Assembly: GCF_006716785.1 (NCBI RefSeq)
Contig: NZ_VFPQ01000001.1
Span: 2,728,001-2,792,000 of the forward strand
Direction: 5' to 3'
Source of the DNA: Thermopolyspora flexuosa
GTDB lineage: Bacteria > Actinomycetota > Actinomycetes > Streptosporangiales > Streptosporangiaceae
Length of the DNA: 64,000 nt
In this document: piece by piece, positions 8,877-18,474 of the stretch
How positions within the stretch are numbered: position 1 is the first letter of the stretch
Layout of the letters: each line of letters begins with the position of its first letter
Notes under the pieces: model-generated
Told to the model about the DNA's origin: nothing
Databases searched by the model: none
The model's input: the letters and a program-made list of their open reading frames with translations, nothing else
Translations under genes and position numbers: made by a program

Positions 8877-9368
8877 GTGCGGATCGTCGTCCTGTCCGAC
8901 ACGCACGCGCCGCGCCGCTGGAAGGCGTGCCCGCCGCGGGTGGCGGAGTGGCTGCGCGAGGCGGACCTCATCCTGCACGCGGGCGACGTGTGCACGGCCG
9001 CCGTGCTCGACGAGCTCGCCGCGTACGCGCCGGTGCGGGCGGTGCTCGGCAACAACGACGGCCCGGACGTGACCGCGTGGGGCGCACCGGTCACCGACGA
9101 GTTCGAGGCCGAGGGCGTGCGCATCGCCATGATCCACGACGCCGGGCCCGCCGCGGGGCGCACCGCCCGCATGCGGCGCCGGTTCCCCGAGGCCGACCTG
9201 GTGGTGTTCGGGCACTCGCACATCCCGCTCGACGAGACCGGCGACGGCGTGCGGATCTTCAACCCGGGCTCGCCCACCGACCGCCGCCGGCAGCCGCACG
9301 GCACCATCGGCGTGCTGCACGTCGAGGCCGGCCGCCCGATAGCGGCGAAGATCATCCCGGTAACCTGA
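8877..9368 (+). CDS. Metallophosphoesterase (YfcE/MJ0936-type phosphodiesterase)
   Basis: 163 residues, typical for the YfcE/MJ0936 family. All dimetal motifs are present: SDTHA at residues 8-12, GDV near 38, LGNNDG near 57, IHDAG near 83 and GHSHIP near 112, then NPGSPTDRR. The family hydrolyses phosphodiester bonds; the physiological substrate is unknown. The GTG start at 8877 has AAGGAG six bases upstream. It follows marR by 51 bp in the same direction and may be co-transcribed. Confidence 0.9.
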   Translation: MRIVVLSDTHAPRRWKACPPRVAEWLREADLILHAGDVCTAAVLDELAAYAPVRAVLGNNDGPDVTAWGAPVTDEFEAEGVRIAMIHDAGPAAGRTARMRRRFPEADLVVFGHSHIPLDETGDGVRIFNPGSPTDRRRQPHGTIGVLHVEAGRPIAAKIIPVT

Positions 9369-9498
9369 CCGACGCCCCTTCTCCCCCTCCGGGTCATCTG
9401 GTTGGGTGGTATCTGGAGGTTTGCTTCGTTCCCCCCATCGGTGTGCCGTGCGGCGAATCGGGCGGGAGGGGGAGCGGAGACGACAGGGGGAGGAACCA

Positions 9499-10098
9499 AT
9501 GCTGGAGCTGGTCGGCGCCGTCGCCTCCCTGGGGGTGACGCTGGTCCTGGTGCTGGGCGCCATGCTCGTGGTCTCGGTGATCATGCTGGCGTTCATGGCG
9601 GCCCTCATCGCGGGCACCTACCTCACCCCGTCGGCGATCCGCCGCCGTCTCCTCCGGCTGCGCCGGCTCCTCGCCGGCCTCCGGGACCTCCTCGGCGGCG
9701 GCCTCCGCGAGCAGGGAGGCGGTACGGCGTCCGGCGGCCCGGCGGTCCCCGCCTCGGGTCCCGCCACCGGGCAGGCCGGTGAACGGTCCTTCGCCCGCAC
9801 CGCCGCGGGCCCCATGACCGCGCGCGGCACGGCGGGCGACGCCGCAGGGCGGCCCGTCGCGGGCGCCGCGGATCGCCCCGCCGGTACGGCCGGCGCGTCG
9901 TGGCCGGCGGCCGCCCCCGCCGCGTCCGGCCGGAGCCCGGAGAGGTTCGCCGGGGCCGGGGTCGGGCCCCTGCCCAGGCGCCGGCCCAAGCTGCCGCCCG
10001 CCCCGGCGCCGGAGCCCGCGACCGCGCCGGAGGCCCGCCAGGAGCGGACCGCCACCCGCCCCGGCGCCCCGGACGACGCCGAGCGCCCCGCGGCCTGA
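9499..10098 (+). CDS. Small membrane-anchored protein with Ala/Pro/Arg-rich tail
   Basis: 199 residues. Residues 1-42 form one or two hydrophobic helices (LVGAVASLGVTLVLVLGAM and following), after which a basic stretch PSAIRRRLLRLRRLL suggests the tail is cytoplasmic. The rest is low-complexity, rich in Ala, Gly, Pro and Arg with no recognised domain. I do not recognise a family. ATG 9499 has GGGAGGAA just upstream. Its end converges with the MDMPI-like gene across a terminator hairpin. Confidence 0.6.
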   Translation: MLELVGAVASLGVTLVLVLGAMLVVSVIMLAFMAALIAGTYLTPSAIRRRLLRLRRLLAGLRDLLGGGLREQGGGTASGGPAVPASGPATGQAGERSFARTAAGPMTARGTAGDAAGRPVAGAADRPAGTAGASWPAAAPAASGRSPERFAGAGVGPLPRRRPKLPPAPAPEPATAPEARQERTATRPGAPDDAERPAA

Positions 10099-10107
10099 GC
10101 CGCGCCT

Positions 10108-10125
10108 CCGCCCCGGGCGGGGCGG
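10108..10125. terminator. Bidirectional terminator hairpin
   Basis: CCGCCCC-GGGC-GGGGCGG forms a perfect 7-bp stem with a 4-base loop, followed by TTTC on the + strand. It lies between two convergent stop codons. Confidence 0.65.
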
Positions 10126-10127
10126 TT

Positions 10128-10841
10128 TCAGGCGAGCACGCGCAGCACCGCGGCGAGCTCGGCGGGAACGGCGCCGCCGGGCAGCCGGCCGACCGTCGCC
10201 TCCACGAACATCTGCGGGCTGAGCAGCACCTCGTGCCCGGCGCCGCGCACCAGCACCCCGCCGTCGGCGGACTCCACGCGGACCGCGGCGCCCCGCTCGG
10301 CGAGGGCGAACATCCCGACGCGGGTCCGCCAGTGCAGCCGCCCCTCGCGCTCCTCCTCCGCGACCGGCGCCCCCACGTCGTCGGCGTGCGTGGCGTACTC
10401 GGAGTCGTAGTGGAAGGTCTGCAGCCCCACCGGGTACGGCCCGACCGAGGTCGGCAGCAGGGCGTCCCGCCCGAGCTCGCGCATGCGCCGCCGGGTCTCG
10501 GCGTTCTTCTCCCGCCACTCGGCCAGCACCCGCTCCACGGGCAGGCCGCGCCGCCGCCGTACGCACCAGTCGTTGAACGCGTCGTACCCGCCGGTGACGC
10601 CCTCCCGCTCCAGTCGCGCGAACAGCTCCTCCAGCTCGTCGTCGAGGCAGGCGTGGTTGTACAGCTCCTCCCCCGCCAAGTGGGCGAGCACGTCCCGCAC
10701 CGACCAGCCCCGGCACCGGGAGGGGCGGGCCCAGCCCTCCTCGTCGAGGGTGGCGAAGTACGCGTCGAGCCGGGCCGCCTCGGCGTCGAAGATGGCGAAG
10801 GGGTCGAGGTCGGCCAGCGTCCTGCCGGATACGTCCCTCAT
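10128..10841 (-). CDS. Mycothiol-dependent maleylpyruvate isomerase-like protein (DinB/MDMPI fold)
   Basis: 237 residues from ATG 10841 (a GTG at 10874 would add 11). The N-terminal helical MDMPI domain is seen from FDAEAARLDAYFATL through CRGWSVRDVLAHLAGEELYNH, where the His residues are candidate metal ligands, with a third in YATHADDVG near residue 165. Family members use mycothiol or bind divalent metal; many lack maleylpyruvate activity, so the reaction is not assigned. The gene lies 61 bp downstream of the GH65 gene in the same direction. Confidence 0.82.
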   Translation of the reverse strand: MRDVSGRTLADLDPFAIFDAEAARLDAYFATLDEEGWARPSRCRGWSVRDVLAHLAGEELYNHACLDDELEELFARLEREGVTGGYDAFNDWCVRRRRGLPVERVLAEWREKNAETRRRMRELGRDALLPTSVGPYPVGLQTFHYDSEYATHADDVGAPVAEEEREGRLHWRTRVGMFALAERGAAVRVESADGGVLVRGAGHEVLLSPQMFVEATVGRLPGGAVPAELAAVLRVLA

Positions 10842-10902
10842 GACCCGTCCGCTACCCGGCGGCACCCCGCTCACGCCACCGGCGCGACCGGCCCGATCCG
10901 GC

Positions 10903-13407
10903 TCAGGACCCGGCCTCCTGTACGGCCCCGCGCCGCCGCGGCTCGCGGCCGGGCGGCTGGGCGGGCCGCGGGTGGTGGGGCGCGGGCGGGATCGGCCGGC
11001 GCACCTCGCGCGGGCCGAGGATGAACCGCTCGCCGTGGTGCCCGATCTCGTACGGCTCGCCCTCGACCAGCTCGTAGACCGCCTCCTGCGGGGTCACCGT
11101 GACCCGGATGAGCCGCCCCCGGTAGCGCACCCGGAAGGCGAGCCGGGTGATCGCCGACGGCAGCCGGGGCGCGAAGTCGAGCCGCCCCCGGCTTGCCCGC
11201 ATGCCGCCGAAGCCCTGCACCGCGGCGATCCAGCCTCCGGCGAGCGAGGCCATGTGCAGCCCGTCGCGGGTGTTGCGGTGCAGGTCGTGCAGGTCGGTGA
11301 GCGCGGCCTCGCCCAGGTAGTCGTGGGCGAGCTCGAGGTGCCCGACCTCGGCCGCGATCACCGCCTGGGTGCCCGCGGACAGCGAGGAGTCGCGCACGGT
11401 GATCGGCTCGTAGTAGGCGAAGTTCCGCACCTTCTGCTCGAAGGTGAACGCCTCCCCGCACACGTGCATGGCGAGCACGAGGTCGGCCTGCTTCACCACC
11501 TGCTTGCGGTACAGGTCGAAGTAGGGGAAGTTCAGCAGCAGCGGGTACTGGTCGGGCTTGGTCTGCTCGAAGTCCCACACCGCGTGGTCGGTGAACCCCT
11601 CGCTCTGCGGGTGCACCTGCCGCAGCTCGTCGTAGGGGATGTACATCGAGTCGGCGGCCTGCCGCCACGACTCGATCTCGGTGGGGGTGACGTCGAGGTC
11701 GGCCGCGACGTCGGGGTGCCGCTCGGCCACGTCCGCGGCCCCGCGCAGGTTCCGCTGCGCCATGAGGTTGGTGTAGACGTTGTTGTCCGCGAGCGCGCTG
11801 TACTCGTCCGGCCCGGTCACCCCGTCGATGCGGAACCGTCCCTGGGCGTCGTAGTGGCCGAGGCCGCGCCACAGCCGGGCGGTCTGCACCAGCAGCTCCA
11901 GGCCGGTCTCCCGCTCGAACCGCACGTCCTCGGTGGCGTCCACGTAGCGGAGCACCGCGTCGGCGATGTCCGCGCCGATGTGGAACGCGGCGGTGCCCGC
12001 CGGCCAGTACCCGGAGCACTCCTGGCCGCGGATGGTACGCCACGGGAAGGCGGCCCCCGGCAGCCCGAGCTGGCGGGCGCGCTCGGCGGCGAGCGGGAGC
12101 GTCATCTGCCGCCAGCGCAGCACGTCGGCCGCCGCGGACGGCCGGGTGTAGGTGAGCACGGGCAGCACGAACGACTCGGTGTCCCAGAAGGTGTGGCCGT
12201 CGTAGCCGGTGCCGGTGAGGCCCTTGGCGGCGATCGGGCGGCGCTCGGCGCGCGCCCCGGCCTGCAGGATGTGGAACAGGCCGAACCGCACCGCCTGCTG
12301 CACCTCGTCGTCGCCCTCGATCTCGACGTCGGCCCCGGCCCAGAACTCGTCGAGGAACGCCCGCTGCTCGGCGAGCAGGCCCTCCCAGCCGGTGCGCTTC
12401 GCCCCGGCGAGGGCGGCCACCACCTGGTCGTGCAGGGCGGGCCGGGACCGCTGGCTCGACCAGCCGTAGGCGACGAACTTCACCAGGCGCAGCCGTTCCC
12501 CCGGCCGCAGCACGCAGGCGATGGTGACCCGGCCCACGTCCTCGGTGCTCTCCACCTCGACCGCGGTGGGGGCAGGGCTGTCGATCACATGGTCCATGCC
12601 GGCGGCGACGCGCAGCCCGCTCACCTTGGTGCGGTGCACCATGATCACGCCGGCCCGCCGGGCCACGTGCTCCTCGCAGACCAGCGGCGACTCCAGGGCG
12701 GCGGCGACGCGTGGGTCCTTGCCGGGCTGGGGCAGCGACTCGTTCGCCACCAGCGCGGACTGGACCACGAGCCGCAGCGGCTTGCCGATCGGCTCGACCT
12801 CGTAGCAGATCGCGGCCACGGCGCGCTGGGTGAGCGACACCAGCCGGGTGGAGCGCACCCGCACGGTGTCGTCGGCCGGCGAGGTCCAGGTCATGTCCCG
12901 GAACAGGGTGCCGGCGCGCATGTCGAGCACCCGCTCGTGGGAGTGGAGCGTGCCGTACCGCACGTCGAGGGGCTCGTCGTCGACGAGCAGCCGGATCAGC
13001 TTGCCGTTGGTGACGTTGATGATGGTCTGCCCGGACTCGGGGTAGCCGTAGCCCGCCTCGGCGTACGGCAGGGGCCGGATCTCGTAGACCGAGTTGAGGT
13101 AGGTGCCGGGCAGGCCGTGCGGGTCGCCCTCGTCGAGGTTGCCGCGCAGGCCGATGTGCCCGTTGGAGAGCGCGAACACCGACTCGCTCTGGGCGAGCGT
13201 GTTGAGGTCGAGCTCGGTCTCCCGCACGCACCACGGCTCCACCGTGAACGGCGACCCCGGGTGCCGCCGGATCTCCCCCCGGGCGGCCGCATCCCCGGAC
13301 CGTGCCGTGTCCGTCGACGCGGCGTCCAACGCGGCGTCCAACGCGGTGTTCGACACAGTGTTCGACACGGTGTTCGAACCGGCGTCCTTCGCCCAGCCGT
13401 CGCGCAC
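10903..13407 (-). CDS. Glycoside hydrolase family 65 phosphorylase (kojibiose/trehalose/maltose phosphorylase-like)
   Basis: 834 residues, normal for GH65. After a 45-residue low-complexity leader come the beta-sandwich domain (SNGHIGLRGNLDEG near 80, GTYLNSVYE), the (alpha/alpha)6 barrel with WDTESFVLP, and the GPDEY motif near residue 530, where the family's general acid Glu sits. GH65 enzymes phosphorolyse alpha-linked disaccharides to beta-glucose 1-phosphate plus sugar. No beta-phosphoglucomutase is adjacent, and the nearby phosphoglucomutase is of the alpha type, so the pathway is not closed here. GTG 13407 follows GGGGGAGG. The leader is built of 4-residue repeats (VSNT, then ALDA). 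Confidence 0.9.
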   Translation of the reverse strand: MRDGWAKDAGSNTVSNTVSNTALDAALDAASTDTARSGDAAARGEIRRHPGSPFTVEPWCVRETELDLNTLAQSESVFALSNGHIGLRGNLDEGDPHGLPGTYLNSVYEIRPLPYAEAGYGYPESGQTIINVTNGKLIRLLVDDEPLDVRYGTLHSHERVLDMRAGTLFRDMTWTSPADDTVRVRSTRLVSLTQRAVAAICYEVEPIGKPLRLVVQSALVANESLPQPGKDPRVAAALESPLVCEEHVARRAGVIMVHRTKVSGLRVAAGMDHVIDSPAPTAVEVESTEDVGRVTIACVLRPGERLRLVKFVAYGWSSQRSRPALHDQVVAALAGAKRTGWEGLLAEQRAFLDEFWAGADVEIEGDDEVQQAVRFGLFHILQAGARAERRPIAAKGLTGTGYDGHTFWDTESFVLPVLTYTRPSAAADVLRWRQMTLPLAAERARQLGLPGAAFPWRTIRGQECSGYWPAGTAAFHIGADIADAVLRYVDATEDVRFERETGLELLVQTARLWRGLGHYDAQGRFRIDGVTGPDEYSALADNNVYTNLMAQRNLRGAADVAERHPDVAADLDVTPTEIESWRQAADSMYIPYDELRQVHPQSEGFTDHAVWDFEQTKPDQYPLLLNFPYFDLYRKQVVKQADLVLAMHVCGEAFTFEQKVRNFAYYEPITVRDSSLSAGTQAVIAAEVGHLELAHDYLGEAALTDLHDLHRNTRDGLHMASLAGGWIAAVQGFGGMRASRGRLDFAPRLPSAITRLAFRVRYRGRLIRVTVTPQEAVYELVEGEPYEIGHHGERFILGPREVRRPIPPAPHHPRPAQPPGREPRRRGAVQEAGS
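13322..13381 (-). repeat. Five imperfect 12-bp tandem repeats in the GH65 5' coding region
   Basis: On the + strand the units read GCGTCCAACGCG twice, then GTGTTCGACACA, GTGTTCGACACG and GTGTTCGAACCG. Each unit encodes four residues, so copy changes keep the frame. They fall before the conserved GH65 domain. Confidence 0.8.
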
Positions 13408-13427
13408 CGATCCTCCCCCTCCGCCGG

Positions 13428-13493
13428 GGCACCGGACCTGCCAGGCCCTGGGTTGGTCTCCCCCTCCAGGCCTACTGTGCCAGGTCCGGTGCC
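13428..13493. promoter_or_regulatory. 13-bp-arm inverted repeat upstream of the GH65 gene
   Basis: GGCACCGGACCTG at 13428-13440 is exactly complementary to CAGGTCCGGTGCC at 13481-13493, with 40 bases between. It ends 21 bp before the GH65 start codon, so on the message it would fold next to the ribosome site. It could be a 5' leader structure or a pair of operator half-sites. Confidence 0.5.
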
Positions 13494-13560
13494 CGGTCGC
13501 GGCGGTTCTCCCGAATCGCGTGTTTCTCCCGCGGCACGGGCGCGGTGGCCCGTGGCGGTA

Positions 13561-13586
13561 CCCGGGCCCGCGGCCGCGGGCCCGGG
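13561..13586. terminator. 26-bp perfect palindrome downstream of the alcohol dehydrogenase gene
   Basis: CCCGGGCCCGCGG is followed immediately by its reverse complement. It lies 17 bp after the dehydrogenase stop codon. Without a T-run it is a strong GC hairpin rather than a classical intrinsic terminator, and it probably separates this gene from GH65. Confidence 0.55.
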
Positions 13587-13602
13587 GCGACGGCCGGGAC
13601 GG

Positions 13603-14715
13603 TCAGTCGTCGAAGCGGATCAGGCCGCGGATGTTCTTGCCCTCCATCATGTCCGCGTAGCCCTGGTTGATCTCCTCGAGCGTGTAGGTCCGGGTGATCA
13701 TCTCGTCGAGCAGGATGTCGCCCTTGCGGTACAGCTCGAGCAGCTTGGGGATGTCGGCACGCGGGTTGGCGCCGCCGAACAGGCCGCCGCGCAGCTGCTT
13801 CTGGAAGAAGGTGAGGTCGTGCAGCTTGAGGCTGACCTGCTCCTCGTAGTGCGGGGCGACGGCGGTGACCACGGCCCGGCCGTTCTTGGCGACCAGCGAC
13901 ATGAGCGGGCCGATGTGCGCGCCGCGGGCCACGCCGACGGTGAGGATGGCGACGTCGGCGAGCTGGCCGCGGGTGAGCTCGACGAGCGGCTCGAGGGCCG
14001 CCTCCATGCTCTCGGCGACGTGGGTGGCGCCGAGCTTGAGGGCCATCTCCCGCTTCCACGGCACCGGGTCGATCGCCATGATGTACTTCGCCCCGGCGTG
14101 CCGCGCGCCCTGCAGCGCGGCCGCGCCGATGCCGCCGATGCCGACCACGACCACGGTGTCGCCGGGCCGGGTCTCGCCCAGGTAGACCGCCGAGCCCCAG
14201 CCGGTGGTGACGCCGCAGCCGACCAGCGCCGCCTTGTCGAGCGGGATGTCGTCGTCGATCTTCACCACGGACGTCTCGTGCACCACGCAGTACGGGCTGA
14301 AGGTGCCGAGGATGCACATGGTGCTGACGTCCTGGCCGCGGGCGTGGATGCGGAAGCCGCCGCCGATCTCCTCGCCGATCATCAGGTAGGCGCCGAGGTC
14401 GCACAGGTTCGAGTGGCCGGTCGCGCACCACCGGCAGCGGCCGCAGGCGGGCACGAACATCAGCACCACGTGGTCGCCCGGCTTCACCGTGGTGACCGCG
14501 CTCCCGACCGCCTCGACCACGCCGGCGCCCTCGTGCCCGCCGACCATGGGCAGCCGGACCTGCAGGTCACCGGTGCGCACGTGGTCGTCGCTGTGGCACA
14601 GGCCGCTGGCGGCGAGCTTCACCCGCACCTCGTGCGGGCCCGGATCGTCGAGCTCGACCTCCTCGACGCTCCAGTCCGAGCCGTACTCCCACAGCACCGC
14701 TGCCTTGGTCTTCAT
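13603..14715 (-). CDS. NDMA-type zinc-dependent alcohol dehydrogenase
   Basis: 370 residues of the medium-chain dehydrogenase family. Catalytic zinc ligands lie in GLCHSDDH and GGHEGAG (near residues 37 and 60), the structural zinc cluster is CGRCRWCATGHSNLC (near 92-106), and the Rossmann motif is GIGGIGAAALQGA (near 190). The text resembles the actinobacterial group annotated as NDMA-dependent or mycothiol-linked alcohol dehydrogenases, in which the nicotinamide cofactor stays bound; this is a family inference. ATG 14715 is preferred over ATG 14721 because GGAGGG lies six bases before it. Confidence 0.9.
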   Translation of the reverse strand: MKTKAAVLWEYGSDWSVEEVELDDPGPHEVRVKLAASGLCHSDDHVRTGDLQVRLPMVGGHEGAGVVEAVGSAVTTVKPGDHVVLMFVPACGRCRWCATGHSNLCDLGAYLMIGEEIGGGFRIHARGQDVSTMCILGTFSPYCVVHETSVVKIDDDIPLDKAALVGCGVTTGWGSAVYLGETRPGDTVVVVGIGGIGAAALQGARHAGAKYIMAIDPVPWKREMALKLGATHVAESMEAALEPLVELTRGQLADVAILTVGVARGAHIGPLMSLVAKNGRAVVTAVAPHYEEQVSLKLHDLTFFQKQLRGGLFGGANPRADIPKLLELYRKGDILLDEMITRTYTLEEINQGYADMMEGKNIRGLIRFDD

Positions 14716-14933
14716 GCTCATCCCTCCGGCTTCGTGCGCAAGCGCCTCAGCGGGCATGCCGGACCGCGCCGCGGCCCGGCCGTAGGCGAACCGCGTTCGG
14801 TTCACGGTGCCCGCCATCATCGCCGCTCAGATCACCGGCGGACAAGAGGCAAATCACCGTACGGGAAATATTCCGGAAATATGCCTCCAATCCTGACCTT
14901 TCTCTGCGAAAGGCTCGGCCGTGGAACCCGCCC

Positions 14934-16568
<1,635 letters not shown>

Positions 16569-16962
16569 CGAAACTCCTCCACGCCGGTTCTCGGGGGTCC
16601 TCCGCGCCCGGGTCGCGGTGGCGGAGGATCGGGCTGGACAGCTGTGCAAGCACCGTAGCGGGTCGCGGCGGGGCCGGGCCGCGTGCCGCGCTCTGGCTTC
16701 CTTCCCCAGTGTGCGGTGATCCACTCGCCCGGGTTCGCGGGCGGCCTCACCGACCCATGAAGTTCATACCTCTTTATTACCTTTGTCGCTTTTATCGTTG
16801 GACGACCGGCGCACGCCGGCCGAGGACCGCCGCGTCCGCGGGCGCCCGGAGGCCGGGCCGGGCGCCTGCGCACCCCTCCCCCATCGCCGCAGGCCGCGGG
16901 CATCGGAACCCGCGTTCGGCACGAAAATTTGCGTTGCCTGGTAACAGCTCTACAACGGGGCG
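16569..16962. other. Divergent upstream region between pgm and the sugar importer
   Basis: No gene is seen here. An AT-rich patch lies at about 16756-16798 and another at 16921-16936, within otherwise GC-rich sequence. A pgm promoter is expected here but none is convincing by eye. Confidence 0.5.
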
Positions 16963-16991
16963 TTGACCTTGCGGAAACGCGACTGTAGCGT
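16963..16991 (+). promoter_or_regulatory. Sigma-70-type promoter of the sugar importer
   Basis: TTGACC at 16963-16968 and TAGCGT at 16986-16991 are separated by exactly 17 bp. It points toward the substrate-binding protein gene, whose start is 177 bp downstream. The predicted start of transcription falls just before the inverted repeat at 17006. Confidence 0.65.
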
Positions 16992-17005
16992 CAGCGGCGA
17001 CATCA

Positions 17006-17034
17006 GAAACTATCGGAATCCTTCCGAAAGTTTC
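17006..17034. promoter_or_regulatory. 29-bp inverted repeat, candidate operator of the sugar importer
   Basis: GAAACT-a-TCGGAA-tcc-TTCCGA-a-AGTTTC: two six-base blocks in each arm pair perfectly. It lies immediately after the -10 box, the position of a classic repressor roadblock. Candidate repressors are the GntR protein encoded at 20467 or an unlinked LacI-type protein. Confidence 0.65.
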
Positions 17035-17167
17035 AGAGCGGACTTTCGGGCCCATCCGTCCCCCAACCACATAGAGAGCCTCACCCGCGAGGAACCGTCC
17101 GGCACCCCGGAGCACAGCCCGGAGTCCTAGCCGGTTCCTCGATGGGCACGTGAGGAAGGAGAATGCG

Positions 17168-18469
17168 ATGAGGTGGCGTCGGCGCGGTATCGCGCTGTTG
17201 GCGGCGGCCTCGATGCTGGTGCTCACCGGCTGTGGTGGCGACAGCGGTGACTCCGGCGGCGGGCAGTCGTCCGGCGGTCAGGTGACCATCGACTTCTGGC
17301 ACATCGGCACCCAGGAGCCGTTCCGGTCGCTCCGGGTGAAGCAGGCCAAGGAGTTCGAACAGGCCCACCCGAACGTGAAGATCAACGTTCAGGCCATCGA
17401 GAACGACGCCTTCAAGTCGAAGATGACCACGGTCTCCCAGACGGGTGACCTGCCGGACATCTTCCACAGCTGGGGCGGCGGCGTGCTCAAGCAGCAGATC
17501 GACGCCGGCCTGGTGAAGGACATCACCAACGACATCTCCTCCTGGTCCGACACCCTGACCCGCAGCTCGCTGGTGCCGTACACCTTCGACGACAAGATCT
17601 ACGGCGTGCCGTTCAGCGCGGGCATGGTGGGCTTCTGGTACAACAAGAAGCTCTTTGCGGAGGCCGGCATCGAGAAGCCCCCGGCCACCTGGTCGGAGCT
17701 CCTCGACGCGGTCAAGAAGCTCAAGGCCAAGAACATCACGCCGATCGCCCTCGCCGGCGCCGAGTCCTGGACCGGCCACTTCTACTGGGCGTACCTGGTG
17801 CTGCGGATCGGCGGCCTCGAGGCGCTGAAGCAGGCCCAGGAGACCCGCGACTTCAGCGGCGACGCCTTCGTCCAGGCGGGCCAGAAGCTGAAGGAGCTCG
17901 TCGAGCTGGAGCCGTTCCAGAAGGGCTTCCTCGCGGCCAAGTACAACACCCCCGACGGCCAGGCCGCCACGGTGGGCAACGGCAAGGCCGCCATGGAGCT
18001 GATGGGCCAGTGGGCGCCGAGCGTCCAGAAGGAGACGTCCGGCAAGGGCCTCGGTGAGGACCTCGGGTTCTTCCCGTTCCCGGCGGTCGACGACGCTCCG
18101 AACGGTGACGCGAACGCGAACATCGCGTTCGGCGGCGCCGACGGCTACGCGGTCGCGGCGGACGCCCCGCCGGAGGCGATCGAGTTCCTCAAGTCCATCT
18201 CCACCCTCGAGTCGCAGAAGGAGCTCGCCGCCCAGGGCGTGATCCAGCCGGTGGTGAAGGGCGCCGAGGAGGCCCTCGAGGACCCGAACCTCCGCCAGCT
18301 CGGCGAGGTCCTGGCGAGCGCGTCCGGCTTCCAGCTCTACCTCGACCAGGCCTTCCCGCCGGAGGTCGGCAACCAGGTGAACGACAGCGTGGCCGCGCTG
18401 ATCGCGGGTAAGGCGACGCCCGAGGAGGTCGCGCAGGCCATCACCAAGACGGCGAAGGAAGCCGAGTAA
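17168..18469 (+). CDS. Sugar ABC transporter substrate-binding lipoprotein
   Basis: 433 residues. A signal peptide with basic n-region (MRWRRRG), hydrophobic core and lipobox LTGC ends at about residue 19, so the mature protein is lipid-anchored outside the membrane. The family-1 solute-binding pattern follows: TIDFWHIGTQEPFRSL, FEQAHPNVKINVQ, GVPFSAGMVGFWYNKKLFAEAG, with GKAAMELMGQWAP later. The ligand is probably an oligosaccharide but cannot be named. ATG 17168 has AAGGAG six bases upstream; GTG 17150 is too far. First gene of an importer operon. Confidence 0.92.
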   Translation: MRWRRRGIALLAAASMLVLTGCGGDSGDSGGGQSSGGQVTIDFWHIGTQEPFRSLRVKQAKEFEQAHPNVKINVQAIENDAFKSKMTTVSQTGDLPDIFHSWGGGVLKQQIDAGLVKDITNDISSWSDTLTRSSLVPYTFDDKIYGVPFSAGMVGFWYNKKLFAEAGIEKPPATWSELLDAVKKLKAKNITPIALAGAESWTGHFYWAYLVLRIGGLEALKQAQETRDFSGDAFVQAGQKLKELVELEPFQKGFLAAKYNTPDGQAATVGNGKAAMELMGQWAPSVQKETSGKGLGEDLGFFPFPAVDDAPNGDANANIAFGGADGYAVAADAPPEAIEFLKSISTLESQKELAAQGVIQPVVKGAEEALEDPNLRQLGEVLASASGFQLYLDQAFPPEVGNQVNDSVAALIAGKATPEEVAQAITKTAKEAE

Positions 18470-18474
18470 CCCGC

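Noticed and set aside
13428-13493. Insertion-sequence end, suggested by the inverted repeat
   Set aside because: Only 40 bases lie between the arms and there is no target-site duplication or transposase.
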